NCBI GenBank assembly: GCA_016702555.1
Contig: JADJDV010000006.1
Location: 496,001 to 560,000, forward strand
Source of the DNA: Burkholderiales bacterium
Lineage (GTDB): Bacteria > Pseudomonadota > Gammaproteobacteria > Burkholderiales > Burkholderiaceae_C
Length of the DNA stretch: 64,000 nt
Direction: 5' to 3'
Part shown: piece after piece, positions 30,085 through 38,917 of the stretch
Layout: the number at the start of each line of letters is the position of its first letter
Numbering within the stretch: the first letter of the stretch is position 1
The notes under the pieces: model-generated
What the model was told of the DNA's origin: nothing
What the model saw: only the letters and a program-made list of their open reading frames with translations
The model's database searches: none
Translations under genes and position numbers: made by a program

Positions 30085-32691
30085 ATGACGGTTTCTGCAT
30101 GGACTTTGGGATGGCGCTCGCTGTGGCGCGATCTGCGCTCGGGCGAGCTGCGCCTGCTGATGGTGGCGGTGACGCTGGCGGTGGCCGCGCTGACGGCGGT
30201 GGGCTTTTTCGCCGATCGGCTGCAGGGCGGCCTGCAGCGCGACGCGCGCCAGTTGCTGGGCGGCGACGCGGTGGTGGTCAGCGACAACGCGCCGGCCGAG
30301 TTGTGGACGCAACAGGCGCGCGCGCTGGGGCTGGAGCAGGCGCTGACGCTGAGTTTCCCCACCATGGGCCGCGCCAGCGATGCGCAGGGCGGCGCCAGCC
30401 GGCTGGTGGCGCTGAAGGCGGTCGATGACGGCTACCCGCTGCGCGGCCAGTTGCGGCTGGCGCGCGATGCACAGGATCGCCTGGGCGCGCCGACCGACGC
30501 CATCCCGGCGCGCGGCGAGGTGTGGGTCGACCCGCCGCTGCTGGAGGCACTGGGGCTGGCCGACGGCGACACGCTGCTGCTGGGCGATGGCAGCTTTCGC
30601 ATCGCGCGCCTGATCGCGCAGGAGCCCGACCGCGGCGCCGGTTTCATGAATTTCGCGCCGCGCGTGATGCTGAATGCCGCCGATCTGCCGGCCACGGGGC
30701 TGGTGCAGCCGGCCAGCCGCATCACCTGGCGGCTGGCGCTGGCCGGGCCGGAACCGGTGGTGCAGCGCTTCATCGCCTGGGCCGAGACCGAGTTGAAGAA
30801 GCCGGGCGTGCACGGCGTGCGGCTGGAGTCGCTCGACAGTGGCCGGCCCGAGATGCGCACCACGCTCGACCGGGCCGAGAAATTCCTCAGCCTGGTGGCG
30901 CTGCTGTCGGCGCTGTTGTCGGCGGTGGCGGTGGCGCTGGCGGCGCGCGGTTTCGCCGCGCGGCACCTGGACGACTGCGCCATGCTGCGCGTGCTGGGCC
31001 TGCCGCAGCGGCGCATCGCCGGCGCCTACACCGTGGAGTTCGTGCTGGTCGGCCTGACGGCCAGCCTGGCGGGGGTGTTGATCGGCTATGCCATGCACCA
31101 TTTGTTCGTGCTGCTGCTGGGCGGGCTGGTCGAGACCGCGCTGCCCGCGTCGAGCGGCTGGCCGGTGCTGTTCGGTCTGGGCATCGGCCTGACGCTGCTG
31201 GTGGCCTTCGGCCTGCCGCCGGTGCTGCAACTGGCGCAGGTGCCGCCGCTGCGCGTGATCCGGCGCGACGTCGGCGCGCTCAAGCCCGCCTCGCTGGCGG
31301 TGCTGGCGCTGGGGGTGGCGGGCTTTGCGGCGCTGCTGCTGGTGGTCAGTTCGGACATCCAGCTGGGCCTGATTGCCGTGGGCGGCTTCGCCGGCGCGGT
31401 GCTGCTGTTCGCGCTGCTGTCCTGGGGCGCGGTGTGGCTGCTGCGGCGGCTGGTGAGCGAGGCCACGGCGCCGCGCTGGATGGTGCTGGCGACGCGCCAG
31501 ATCTCGGCGCGGCCAGCCTACGCCGTGGTGCAGGTGAGCAGCCTGGCCGTGGGCTTGCTGGCGCTGGTGCTGTTGGTGCTGCTGCGCACCGACCTGGTCG
31601 ACAGCTGGCGCGCCGCCACGCCGGCCGACGCGCCCAACCGCTTCGTCATCAACGTGATGCCGGAGCAGGCCGAGCCGTTTCGCGGCGCGCTGGACGCGGC
31701 CGGCGTCAAGCAGATGGATTGGTACCCGATGTTCCGCGGCCGCCTGGTGGCGATCAACGGCAGCGAAGTGGCGCCCGAGAGCTTCAGCGACGACCGCGCG
31801 CAGCGCCTGGTGGACCGCGAGTTCAACCTCTCGCACGCCGCCGCCAAGCCGATGCACAACGAGATCGTCGGCGGCCGCTGGCAAAGCGGCGAGGCGGGCG
31901 CCATCAGCGTCGAGCACGGCCTGGCCAAGACACTGGGACTGAAGCTGGGCGACACGCTGCGCTTCGACATCGCCGGCACGCCGGTGGATGCGCGCATCAC
32001 CTCGCTGCGCAAGGTGGACTGGGCCTCGATGCACGTCAACTTCTTCGTCATGTTTCCGCTGGCGGAGATGCCGGACTTGCCGATCACCTACATCGCCGCC
32101 TACCGCGCGCCCGAAATTTGGCCCCCACGCTCTTCCGCTGCGCGTGATTCGCTGCCCCCCAAGGGGGCGCCCGCCATCTTGGGGCGGCCCGGCGATGGCG
32201 CGGCCGGCTTCGACAACGCGCTGGTGCGCCAGTTTCCCAACATCACCAACGTGGACATGGGCGCCACCATCGCGCAGGTGCAGCGCGTGCTGGACCAGGT
32301 GATCCGCGCGGTCGAGTTCCTGTTCGGCTTCACCCTGGTGGCCGGGCTGATCGTGCTGTTCGCGGCGGTGAGCGCCACGCGCGAGGAGCGTGCGCGCGAG
32401 TTCGCCATCATGCGCGCCGTCGGCGCCGGCAGCCGCTTGCTGGGCCAGGTGCAGCGCGCCGAACTGGTGGGCGTGGGCTGGCTGGCGGGTTTTCTGGCCA
32501 GCGCGGTGGCCATCGGCGTGGGCTGGGCGATGGCGTGTTACGTCTTCGATTTCCAGTGGACCGCCTCGCCCTGGGTGCTGCTGGCGGGCAGTCTGATTGG
32601 TGCCGTGCTGGCGCTGGTGGCCGGCTGGTGGGGGCTGCGCGACGTGCTGCGCCGGCCGGTGGTGGAGACGCTGCGCCGCGCCGCCGAGTAG
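30085..32691 (+). CDS. FtsX-type ABC transporter permease (YbbP-like)
   Basis: An 868-residue MacB/FtsX permease with two repeated permease modules. The N-terminal helix is LRLLMVAVTLAVAALTAVGF, followed by a periplasmic domain. Four-helix blocks appear near residues 270-450 (LVALLSALLSAVAVALAARG; VEFVLVGLTASLAGVLIGYA) and at the C-terminus (LFGFTLVAGLIVLFAAVSAT; LLAGSLIGAVLALVAGWWGL). Such proteins pair with a LolD-like ATPase, and a partner gene is not adjacent. Residues around PPRSSAARDSLPPKGAPAIL come from a 68-bp palindromic element inserted at 32121-32188, just after IAAYRAPE; flanking homology resumes at GFDNALVRQFPNITNVD. The start at 30085 is preferred over 30067. Confidence 0.88.
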   Translation: MTVSAWTLGWRSLWRDLRSGELRLLMVAVTLAVAALTAVGFFADRLQGGLQRDARQLLGGDAVVVSDNAPAELWTQQARALGLEQALTLSFPTMGRASDAQGGASRLVALKAVDDGYPLRGQLRLARDAQDRLGAPTDAIPARGEVWVDPPLLEALGLADGDTLLLGDGSFRIARLIAQEPDRGAGFMNFAPRVMLNAADLPATGLVQPASRITWRLALAGPEPVVQRFIAWAETELKKPGVHGVRLESLDSGRPEMRTTLDRAEKFLSLVALLSALLSAVAVALAARGFAARHLDDCAMLRVLGLPQRRIAGAYTVEFVLVGLTASLAGVLIGYAMHHLFVLLLGGLVETALPASSGWPVLFGLGIGLTLLVAFGLPPVLQLAQVPPLRVIRRDVGALKPASLAVLALGVAGFAALLLVVSSDIQLGLIAVGGFAGAVLLFALLSWGAVWLLRRLVSEATAPRWMVLATRQISARPAYAVVQVSSLAVGLLALVLLVLLRTDLVDSWRAATPADAPNRFVINVMPEQAEPFRGALDAAGVKQMDWYPMFRGRLVAINGSEVAPESFSDDRAQRLVDREFNLSHAAAKPMHNEIVGGRWQSGEAGAISVEHGLAKTLGLKLGDTLRFDIAGTPVDARITSLRKVDWASMHVNFFVMFPLAEMPDLPITYIAAYRAPEIWPPRSSAARDSLPPKGAPAILGRPGDGAAGFDNALVRQFPNITNVDMGATIAQVQRVLDQVIRAVEFLFGFTLVAGLIVLFAAVSATREERAREFAIMRAVGAGSRLLGQVQRAELVGVGWLAGFLASAVAIGVGWAMACYVFDFQWTASPWVLLAGSLIGAVLALVAGWWGLRDVLRRPVVETLRRAAE
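32121..32188 (+). repeat. 68-bp palindromic element, copy B, inside a coding sequence
   Basis: Starts GCCCCCACGCTCTTCCGCT, central hairpin TGCCCCCCAAGGGGGC, ends CTTGGGGCGGC. It is the same element as 21900-21968 but in the opposite orientation relative to its host gene. The permease frame stays open through it. Confidence 0.85.
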
Positions 32692-32822
32692 GGCGGCACT
32701 GCGCCCCGCCCCGCCGTGCGGCGTGGCGCAGTGCCGACGCGCGTGTAGGCCAAGGCCGCGAAAAACGCCGAAATAGAGTTTCGCGTCCATTTTCGTCGCT
32801 TCGCTGTGCTTCACTTTGACGC

Positions 32823-34013
32823 ATGAGTGAACGCACCAAGACCCTTCATCTGGCCCTTCAAGGGGGCGGCGCGCACGGCGCCTTCACCTGGGGCGCGCTC
32901 GACGCCTTGCTGCAGGATGGGCGGCCGCACTTCGCCGGCATCAGCGGCACCAGCGCCGGCGCCATCAACGCGGTGGCGCTGGCACACGGCTGGGCGCAGG
33001 CCGAAGACGAACAGCGCGACCCGCGCGAAGGCGCGCGCGCCACGCTGGCCCGCGTGTGGACCAAGGTGATGGAACTGGGCGCCGCCAGCGAGGGCGCGGC
33101 GCGCCTGGGCCGACTGATGATGGGCGCCTTGCCCGGCGCGCTGACCAGGCTCTCGCCCTACCAGGCCAACCCGCTCGACATCAACCCGCTGCGCCAGCTG
33201 ATCGAGCAGGAGATTGATTTCGAGCGCCTGGGCCGGCTGAAGTCGCCGTGCGTGTTCGTTGCCGCCACCGACGTCGAGACCGGCCGCGCCGAGATTTTCG
33301 CGGGCCGCCGCCTGAGCGCGCAGGCGGTGATGGCCTCGGCCTGCCTGCCGCAGCTGTTCCAGGCGCCCGAGATCGACGGCCGGCTGTACTGGGACGGCGG
33401 CTACGCGGCCAACCCGGCGCTCGGCCCGCTGGTCGAGATGGGCGAGAGCCGCGACATCCTGCTGGTGCAGATCAATCCGCTCAAGCGCGCCGGCACGCCG
33501 ACCTCGGCGGCCGAGATCGCTGATCGCGCGGCCGACCTCAGCTTCAACGCCAGCCTGATCGCGCAGATGCGCACCATCGCGCTGATCAATGAGCTGATCG
33601 AGCGCGGCCTGGCGCGCCAGGGCCTGGCGCCGATTCGCATGCACCGCATCGACGGCGGCGCGGCGCTGGCCGAGATGCCGGCGTCCAGCAAGATCTCGCC
33701 GCAACCGGTTACGCTGGAAAAGCTGTTCGACATCGGCCAGGCATCGGCACAGCGCTGGCTGGGGCGCCGCTTCGAGGCGGTCGGCGAGCGCGGCACGGTG
33801 AATCTGCGGCGCGATTACGGCGATCCGCTGAAGCTGTCCTTCGAGGTGGAGACCGAGGCCGACGCGGACACCACGCCGGCCAGCTATCTGTGGCCGCCCG
33901 AGGAGCGGGCGCGCGCCGCCGACGCCGCTGAAGAAGCGGCGCGCCAGGCGGTGCAGGCGGCGCGGCCGGAGCGGGCCGAAGCGCCGGCCGAGCGTGTGGC
34001 GCCTGCCGTGTGA
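32823..34013 (+). CDS. Patatin-like phospholipase
   Basis: A 396-residue lipid acyl hydrolase. The oxyanion loop is LALQGGGAHGAFTWGALDAL. The nucleophile elbow is GISGTSAGAINAVAL (Ser in GTSAG). The catalytic dyad Asp lies in LYWDGGYAANPALGPLVEMG (DGG motif). The family is usually 300-400 residues. No signal peptide is present, so it is cytoplasmic or injected. The C-terminal ~60 residues are Ala/Glu/Arg-rich and unconserved. It stands alone on the plus strand. A ruined relative lies at 6541-7139. Confidence 0.9.
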   Translation: MSERTKTLHLALQGGGAHGAFTWGALDALLQDGRPHFAGISGTSAGAINAVALAHGWAQAEDEQRDPREGARATLARVWTKVMELGAASEGAARLGRLMMGALPGALTRLSPYQANPLDINPLRQLIEQEIDFERLGRLKSPCVFVAATDVETGRAEIFAGRRLSAQAVMASACLPQLFQAPEIDGRLYWDGGYAANPALGPLVEMGESRDILLVQINPLKRAGTPTSAAEIADRAADLSFNASLIAQMRTIALINELIERGLARQGLAPIRMHRIDGGAALAEMPASSKISPQPVTLEKLFDIGQASAQRWLGRRFEAVGERGTVNLRRDYGDPLKLSFEVETEADADTTPASYLWPPEERARAADAAEEAARQAVQAARPERAEAPAERVAPAV

Positions 34014-34120
34014 GCGCACGGCGGATCCGACTCGCGGGCCTAGAATTGGCCCCTTGATGCCGCGCCCGCACCCTATGCCTGTACAGCGCGCCGGTCATCC
34101 GGACAGCGCTGGAGATTGAC

Positions 34121-34543
34121 TTGATTCCCGATTCCGATCTTGAGGTCGACCAGACCTCGGTGACGGCCACGCCGTTCGAGTGGCTCGGCGGCGAGCCGGC
34201 GGTACACGCGCTGGTCGAGCGCTTCTACGACCTGATGGATCTGGAACCCGGCTACACGGCGGTGCGCGCCACGCACGGCCGCACGCTTCGGGAGGCGCGC
34301 GCCAAGCTGTTCTGGTTCTTGTGCGGTTGGCTGGGCGGGCCGGATCATTACGTGGAGCGCTTCGGTCACCCGCGCCTGCGCATGCGGCACCTGCCGTTTT
34401 CCATCGGCATCCGCGAGCGCGACGAATGGCTGGCCTGCATGGACCAGGCGATGCGCGAGACCGGCGTCGACGAGGCGCTGCGCCAGCGCCTGAACGACAG
34501 CTTCTTCCAGACGGCGGACTTCATGCGCAATCGGCGGGGGTGA
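34121..34543 (+). CDS. Group II truncated haemoglobin
   Basis: A 140-residue trHbO-type globin: FEWLGGEPAVHALVERFYDL (B helix with Tyr in the FYDLM motif), LFWFLCGWLGGPDHYVERFG, then HPRLRMRHLPFSIGIRERDE. The proximal His lies in the RHLPF region and the conserved Trp in RDEWLACMDQAM. Group II proteins bind oxygen or NO and help against nitrosative or oxidative stress. It starts at TTG 34121 with GGAG 7 nt upstream, an unusual start codon that the frame requires. Immediately after its stop lies a half copy of the repeat found behind mrp. Confidence 0.9.
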   Translation: MIPDSDLEVDQTSVTATPFEWLGGEPAVHALVERFYDLMDLEPGYTAVRATHGRTLREARAKLFWFLCGWLGGPDHYVERFGHPRLRMRHLPFSIGIRERDEWLACMDQAMRETGVDEALRQRLNDSFFQTADFMRNRRG

Positions 34544-34547
34544 GAAG

Positions 34548-34558
34548 GTGTGAACGAA
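34548..34558. repeat. Half copy of the mrp 3' palindrome
   Basis: GTGTGAACGAA directly behind the truncated haemoglobin stop (34541-34543) repeats the left arm of the 30-bp palindrome at 8323. Both are preceded by GAGAA(A/G) in the same position after TGA. Confidence 0.5.
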
Positions 34559-34584
34559 CCCGCCATACCCGCTCTGGCCGCGGC

Positions 34585-35818
34585 ATGAGCAGGCCTGCCA
34601 ACGCCCCCGCCCAGCCCGGCGCTTGGTGGAGCCTCACGGTCACCACCGCCATCCAGGCCATGGTGTCGATGGCGCTGCTGACGCTGCCGGCCATGGCGCC
34701 CAAGGTGGCGCGCGCTGGAGCTGCCGACCACGCTGGTCGGCACCTACGTGGCGCTGTGTTACCTAGGCGCCATGGTGGCCAGCCTGATCGGCGGCACGCT
34801 GGTGCGGCGGCTGGGGGCAATCCGCGTCAGCCAGTGGGGTCTGCTGCTGTGCGCGCTGGGCCTGCTGCTGTGCGCGCTGCCCTGGGTGCCGGCGGTGGCC
34901 GCCGGGGCGCTGCTGATCGGCTGCGGCTACGGGCCGATCACGCCGGCCAGCTCGCACCTGCTGGCACGCACCACGCCGGCGCACCGCATGTCGCTGGTGT
35001 TCTCGGTCAAGCAGACGGGGGTGCCGGCCGGCGGCATGCTGGCCGGGGCGCTGGTGCCGGGCATGGCGCTGGCGCTGGGCTGGCAGGGGGCGCTGCTGGC
35101 CGTGGCCGCCCTGTGCGTGGCCTGCGTGGCGCTGGCGCAGCCGCTGCGCGCGCCGCTCGACGCCGATCGCCAGCCCGGCCTGGGCCTGGCCCTGGGCGCG
35201 CTGGTGGCGCCGATCCGCATGGTGTTCGGGCACCGGCCACTGATGGTGCTGGCGGCGGTATCGGCGCTGTTCTCGGCGGTGCAGGTGTCGACCACGGCCT
35301 ACATGGTCACCTACCTGAACGAATCGCTGGGCATGACCCTGCTGGCCGCCGGCGTGGCGCTGTCGGTGTCGCAGCTGGCGGGCGTGATCGGCCGCATCGC
35401 CTGGGGCGCCGTGGCCGACCGGATCCTGAGCCCGCGCAACACGTTGATCGTGCTGGCGCTGCTGATGATGGCCGGCAGCGTGCTCACCGCGCTGTTGCAG
35501 GCCAGCTGGTCGACGGCGCTGATCTGGGCCATCGTGGCGCTGCTGGGCGCTTCGGCCATCGGCTGGAACGGCGTCTACCTGGCCACGGTGGCGCGCCAGG
35601 CGCCGCCCGGCCAGGCCGGCACCGCCACCGGCGGCACGCTGCTGTTTACCTTCATGGGCGTGATGGCCGGCTCGCCTGCCTTTGGCGCCTTGGCCGGCGC
35701 CAGCGGCAGCTACCGCGTGGCTTTCGCGGCGCTGGTGGTGCCGGCGGCGCTGGCGCTGGCGCTGCTGGTGTGGCGGGCGCTGCAGGTACGGCGGGAAGCG
35801 GCGAATGCTGCTAAATAG
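34585..35818 (+). pseudogene. MFS transporter, frameshifted near the N-terminus
   Basis: A 12-helix major facilitator of about 410 residues. It starts MSRPANAPAQPGAWWSLTVT. After helix 1 (IQAMVSMALLTLPAMAPKVA) one extra base in the GCGCGCG run at 34708-34714 shifts the frame. The protein continues from LELPTTLVGTYVALCYLGAM to the stop at 35818. Conserved loop pieces include GGTLVRRLGAIRVSQ and RIAWGAVADRILSPR. The substrate is unknown. A single-base slip in a dinucleotide run could equally be a sequencing error. If real, translation would end early. A start at 34748 would give a protein lacking helix 1. Confidence 0.75.
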
Positions 35819-35886
35819 ATAGCGCCCCCCGAAGTCAAAAAAGCAGGGGCGCCGACCCGGATCAGAGCGTCGTCGCCCCAGTCTGA

Positions 35887-36882
35887 TCATTCGCTCGCAT
35901 GCCGTCGGGCCGCTTGAAACAAGCGCCCGCGCACCAGTTGCGTGGCCTGCGCGCGTTGCTGGCTGCCGGGCGACACGGTGGCGGTCGTTGCCACCACCAG
36001 CGCGAGCGGCGGATGGACCCAGATGAACTGGCCGCCGTAGCCGCTGGCAAAGAAGGTCGTGGCCGACGGCACCCACCAGCCCAGGCCGTAGGGCAGGCCG
36101 ACGGGCGGCCCGCCCGCGCTTTGCGGCGCCATCATCTGCGCCGCCACCTCGGCGCTCAGCAGCGGCTGGCCGTTCCACTGCCCCTGCTGCAGCATCAGCT
36201 GACCGAGCCGGGCCATGTCCACGGTTCGCAGCGACAGGCGTCCGCCGTGGGTATAGCCGGGCTCGGCCAGGCCCATCGGTTGCACCAGTTGCGCGCGCGC
36301 GTAGTCGGGCAGTTTCTGGCCGGTGACGTGCTCGAGAATGGCAGTGACCAGCGTGGGCCCGCTGTTGTCGTAGGCGAACCGTTGCCCCGCTGGCGCGCGC
36401 AGCGGCCGCGACCAGGCGGGCGTGGGTTCGAGCGCGGCGGCCGTGCCGCTGGGGTCGTCGACATCGAAGCCGGCCGTCATGGACAACAGGTGTCGCAGCG
36501 TGATGGCCTCGGCCCGCGGGTCGGGGTTGAGGGCTTGCCAGTGCGGCATGAACTGGAGCACCGGCTGATCGAGCGATGCGATATGGCCCTGCCGCAACGC
36601 CGTGCCGACCAGCATTGCCAGCGCGCTCTTGGCCACCGACTGGGTGTCGCGCAGCGCCTCGGGATTGCCGTCGCGGTAGAACCGATACACCACGCGACCC
36701 TGCCGCATGACGACCACGGATTGCACGTCGGCGAGTTGTTCGCGAATTTCCTGATCCAGGCCGGCGAATGCGGCGGCGTCACGGCGCCGTTCGTCGGGCG
36801 TCGCTTCGCGCTCGGGTGGCGCAACCTGCGCGAAGGCGGGTGCAGCGGCCAGCAGGCCGCAGAACAGGACAAACCAGCGCAT
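35887..36882 (-). CDS. Serine hydrolase of the beta-lactamase/esterase class C family
   Basis: A 331-residue exported protein. The signal peptide is FVLFCGLLAAAPAFA (cleavage AFA-QV). The SxxK active-site motif is in DTQSVAKSALAMLVG, the Tyr motif in FAYDNSGPTLVTAIL (YxN), and a C-terminal G-rich motif in FFASGYGGQFIWVHPP takes the place of the KTG box. These proteins act as esterases, peptidases or penicillin-binding-like enzymes in the periplasm. The precise substrate is unknown. A start at 36951 is possible but lacks the signal peptide at the N-terminus. Confidence 0.88.
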   Translation of the reverse strand: MRWFVLFCGLLAAAPAFAQVAPPEREATPDERRRDAAAFAGLDQEIREQLADVQSVVVMRQGRVVYRFYRDGNPEALRDTQSVAKSALAMLVGTALRQGHIASLDQPVLQFMPHWQALNPDPRAEAITLRHLLSMTAGFDVDDPSGTAAALEPTPAWSRPLRAPAGQRFAYDNSGPTLVTAILEHVTGQKLPDYARAQLVQPMGLAEPGYTHGGRLSLRTVDMARLGQLMLQQGQWNGQPLLSAEVAAQMMAPQSAGGPPVGLPYGLGWWVPSATTFFASGYGGQFIWVHPPLALVVATTATVSPGSQQRAQATQLVRGRLFQAARRHASE

Positions 36883-36947
36883 GATGACTTTCGGTTGGTG
36901 GTGGTGCAGGGCAGCACGATACGCGCTTCGCGGCAGCGCCGACGGCG

Positions 36948-37598
36948 TCACATGGTCGCCCGGCCACCCGCCGCCAGCAGCACCACCAAGGCCCCTGCGC
37001 CGCCCTCCAGCGGCCGGGCCTGCACGAAGGCCAGCACTTCCCGCTTCTGGATCAGCCAGCCGTGCACCTTGGCCTTGAGCACGGGCGCCCGGCCGGGCGA
37101 GCCCAGGCCCTTGCCGTGCACCACGCGCACGCAGCGCAGGCCGGCGCGCTGTGCCTGGCGCAGAAAGGCGCCGAGCGCCTCGCGCGCCGCGTCGGTGCGC
37201 AGGCCGTGCAGGTCGATCTCGCCTTGCACGGCCCAGTGGCCGCGCCGCAGCCGTGGCAGCACGTCGGGCCCGATGCCGGGGCGCCGAAAGCTCAAGTGCT
37301 CGTCGGTGTGCAGCAGCGTGCTGGCGTCGAACTCGTCCGAGATCGCCTCGCGCAGCACCGCCTGCTCGTCCAGCGCGCGCTGGCGCGGCGTGGCCGTGAT
37401 CGGCGCCGCCGCATGCACCACACGGCCATGCGGGCGCAGCGGCTGCGTCGGGCCGATGGCGCGCGCAAACAGGTTTTTCTCGGCCTGCGCCTTCTTCGCG
37501 GCGGCGGCGCGCTCGGCGGCGGCCTGCGCTGCGCGCGCCTCGGCTTCGGCCAGTTGCGCGCGAATGACTTTGAGCTCCTGAAGCGACTTAGCTCTCAT
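36948..37598 (-). CDS. Smr domain protein (MutS2-like endonuclease domain)
   Basis: A protein of about 216 residues. It has a coiled, Ala/Glu/Lys-rich N-terminal third (LAEAEARAAQAAAERAAAAK) and a C-terminal Smr domain. The Smr motifs are EIDLHGLRTDAAREALGAFL and VRVVHGKGLGSPGRAPVLKA. Smr domains nick branched or collided DNA or RNA; SmrB in E. coli cleaves mRNA at collided ribosomes. The exact role here is inferred. Start at 37598 (MRAKSLQEL), with alternatives at 37604 and 37628. Confidence 0.85.
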   Translation of the reverse strand: MRAKSLQELKVIRAQLAEAEARAAQAAAERAAAAKKAQAEKNLFARAIGPTQPLRPHGRVVHAAAPITATPRQRALDEQAVLREAISDEFDASTLLHTDEHLSFRRPGIGPDVLPRLRRGHWAVQGEIDLHGLRTDAAREALGAFLRQAQRAGLRCVRVVHGKGLGSPGRAPVLKAKVHGWLIQKREVLAFVQARPLEGGAGALVVLLAAGGRATM

Positions 37599-37670
37599 GG
37601 CCATACCGAAGGCCGCGAAGCCGGCCAAGCGGGAACGCCGTGGCTGAACCTGCGCCGGTTACCCGCCTTG

Positions 37671-37712
37671 TCCCCCTTGAGGGGGAAAGCCTGCCCCGGA
37701 CCTGATCCGGGG
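37671..37712. repeat. Palindromic repeat cluster between smr and radC
   Basis: Two adjacent hairpins: TCCCCCTTGAGGGGGA (37671-37686) and CCCCGGACCTGATCCGGGG (37694-37712). They are followed by GCGAAGCGACTCAGGGGG. The first resembles the central hairpin of the 69-bp element found inside genes, but the flanks differ, so it is a related or distinct family. Confidence 0.6.
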
Positions 37713-37741
37713 GCGCGAAGCGACTCAGGGGGGATGTCATC

Positions 37742-38419
37742 TCACACCAGACCCTTCTCAGCCATCGACAGCGCCTCGCTCGGCGCCACGATGATGTGGT
37801 CGAGCACGCGCACGTCGACCAGCGCCAGCGCCGCCTTGAGCTGCTGCGTCAGCGCCTCGTCGGCGCGGCTGGGCTGCACGCTGCCGCTGGGGTGGTTGTG
37901 CGCCAGCACCACGGCGGCGGCGTGGTGGTGCAGGGCGCGCAGCACCACCTCGCGCGGGTACACGCTGGTCTGGGTGAGGGTGCCGCGAAACAGCTCTTCC
38001 AGCGCGATCAGGCGATGCTGGGTGTCCAGAAACAGCGCGGCGAACACCTCGTGCGGGCGCGGCGCCAGCTGCAGGCGCAGATAGTCCTTGACAGCGGCGG
38101 GCGAGTCGAAGATGGGCTGGTCTCTCAACTGCTGCGCCAGCGCCCGGCGCGCCAGCTCCAGCACGGCGACCATCTCGGCGCGCTTGGCGGTGCCGCCCAG
38201 GCCCTTGATGCGCTTGAGGTCGTCGGCGCCGGCGTGCAGCAGGCCGGCGATGCCGCCGAATTCGTCCAGCAACTCCTGCGCCAGTTGCAGCACGCTCTTG
38301 CCGGCCAGACCGGTGCGCAGCAGCAGCGCCAGCAGTTCGGCGTCGCTCAGCGCGCCGGGGCCGCGGGCCAGCAGCTTTTCGCGCGGGCGCGCGTCGGGCG
38401 GAAGGTCTTTCAGGAGCAT
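37742..38419 (-). CDS. radC: RadC family JAB-domain protein
   Basis: A 225-residue protein. The N-terminal helix-hairpin-helix-like half has PREKLLARGPGALSDAELLA and LKRIKGLGGTAKRAEMVAV. The C-terminal JAB/MPN metal-binding half has the motif VLAHNHPSGSVQPSRAD and a final DHIIVAPSEALSMAEKGL. The fold resembles metal-dependent deubiquitinase-like proteases. Despite the name, a role in DNA repair is not proven. It faces slpA divergently, the normal order in this group. Confidence 0.93.
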   Translation of the reverse strand: MLLKDLPPDARPREKLLARGPGALSDAELLALLLRTGLAGKSVLQLAQELLDEFGGIAGLLHAGADDLKRIKGLGGTAKRAEMVAVLELARRALAQQLRDQPIFDSPAAVKDYLRLQLAPRPHEVFAALFLDTQHRLIALEELFRGTLTQTSVYPREVVLRALHHHAAAVVLAHNHPSGSVQPSRADEALTQQLKAALALVDVRVLDHIIVAPSEALSMAEKGLV

Positions 38420-38473
38420 GGCGCTGCCAAGCGAACGCTTTTCTACAATCGGGCCAGTTTATCTGGGGTATTC

Positions 38474-38917
38474 ATGAGCGTCGTCGAACCGGGATCCTTT
38501 CTGACCCTGCACTACCGCCTGGCGGGGCCGCAGGGCGATGTCATCAACACCTTCGGCCAGCCGCCGGCCACGCTGTCACTGGGCGTGGGCGAGTTGGCCC
38601 CCGCGGTCGAGCAGCGCCTGATCGGCCTGGCCGAGGGCGCGCGCGCAAGCTTCGAGCTCCCGGCGGGCGAGGCCTTTGGCGAGCGCAATCCGGACATGAT
38701 CCAGTGGCTGCCGCGACGTGAACTGGACGCCCTGGGCGACCCGGACGAGCGCTACGAGGTCGGCGAGGTGGTGCAACTGCCCACGCCCGACGGCCAGGGC
38801 CAGTTTGCCGGCGTGGTGCAGGCCGTGCGCGATGACGGCGCGCTGCGGCTCGACTTCAATCACCCGCTGGCGGGCCAGCCGGTGACCTTCGAAGTCCACA
38901 TCGTCGGGGTGCTGTGA
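38474..38917 (+). CDS. slpA: FKBP-type peptidyl-prolyl isomerase (SlpA-like)
   Basis: A 147-residue cis-trans prolyl isomerase of the SlyD/SlpA branch. It shows LTLHYRLAGPQGDVINTFGQ, LGVGELAPAVEQRLIGLAEG, the insert-in-flap region FGERNPDMIQWLPRREL, and FNHPLAGQPVTFEVHIVGV near the end. It lacks the metal-binding His-rich tail of SlyD, hence SlpA. Its stop overlaps the ispH start (TGATG), so the two are translationally coupled. Confidence 0.92.
   Translation: MSVVEPGSFLTLHYRLAGPQGDVINTFGQPPATLSLGVGELAPAVEQRLIGLAEGARASFELPAGEAFGERNPDMIQWLPRRELDALGDPDERYEVGEVVQLPTPDGQGQFAGVVQAVRDDGALRLDFNHPLAGQPVTFEVHIVGVL

Noticed and set aside
29107..32814. Very long minus-strand open frame opposite the FtsX-type permease
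   Set aside because: It is an antisense frame of high-GC coding DNA with low-complexity Arg/Gln/His-rich sequence. Only its end (29107-30006) is a real crotonase-family gene.
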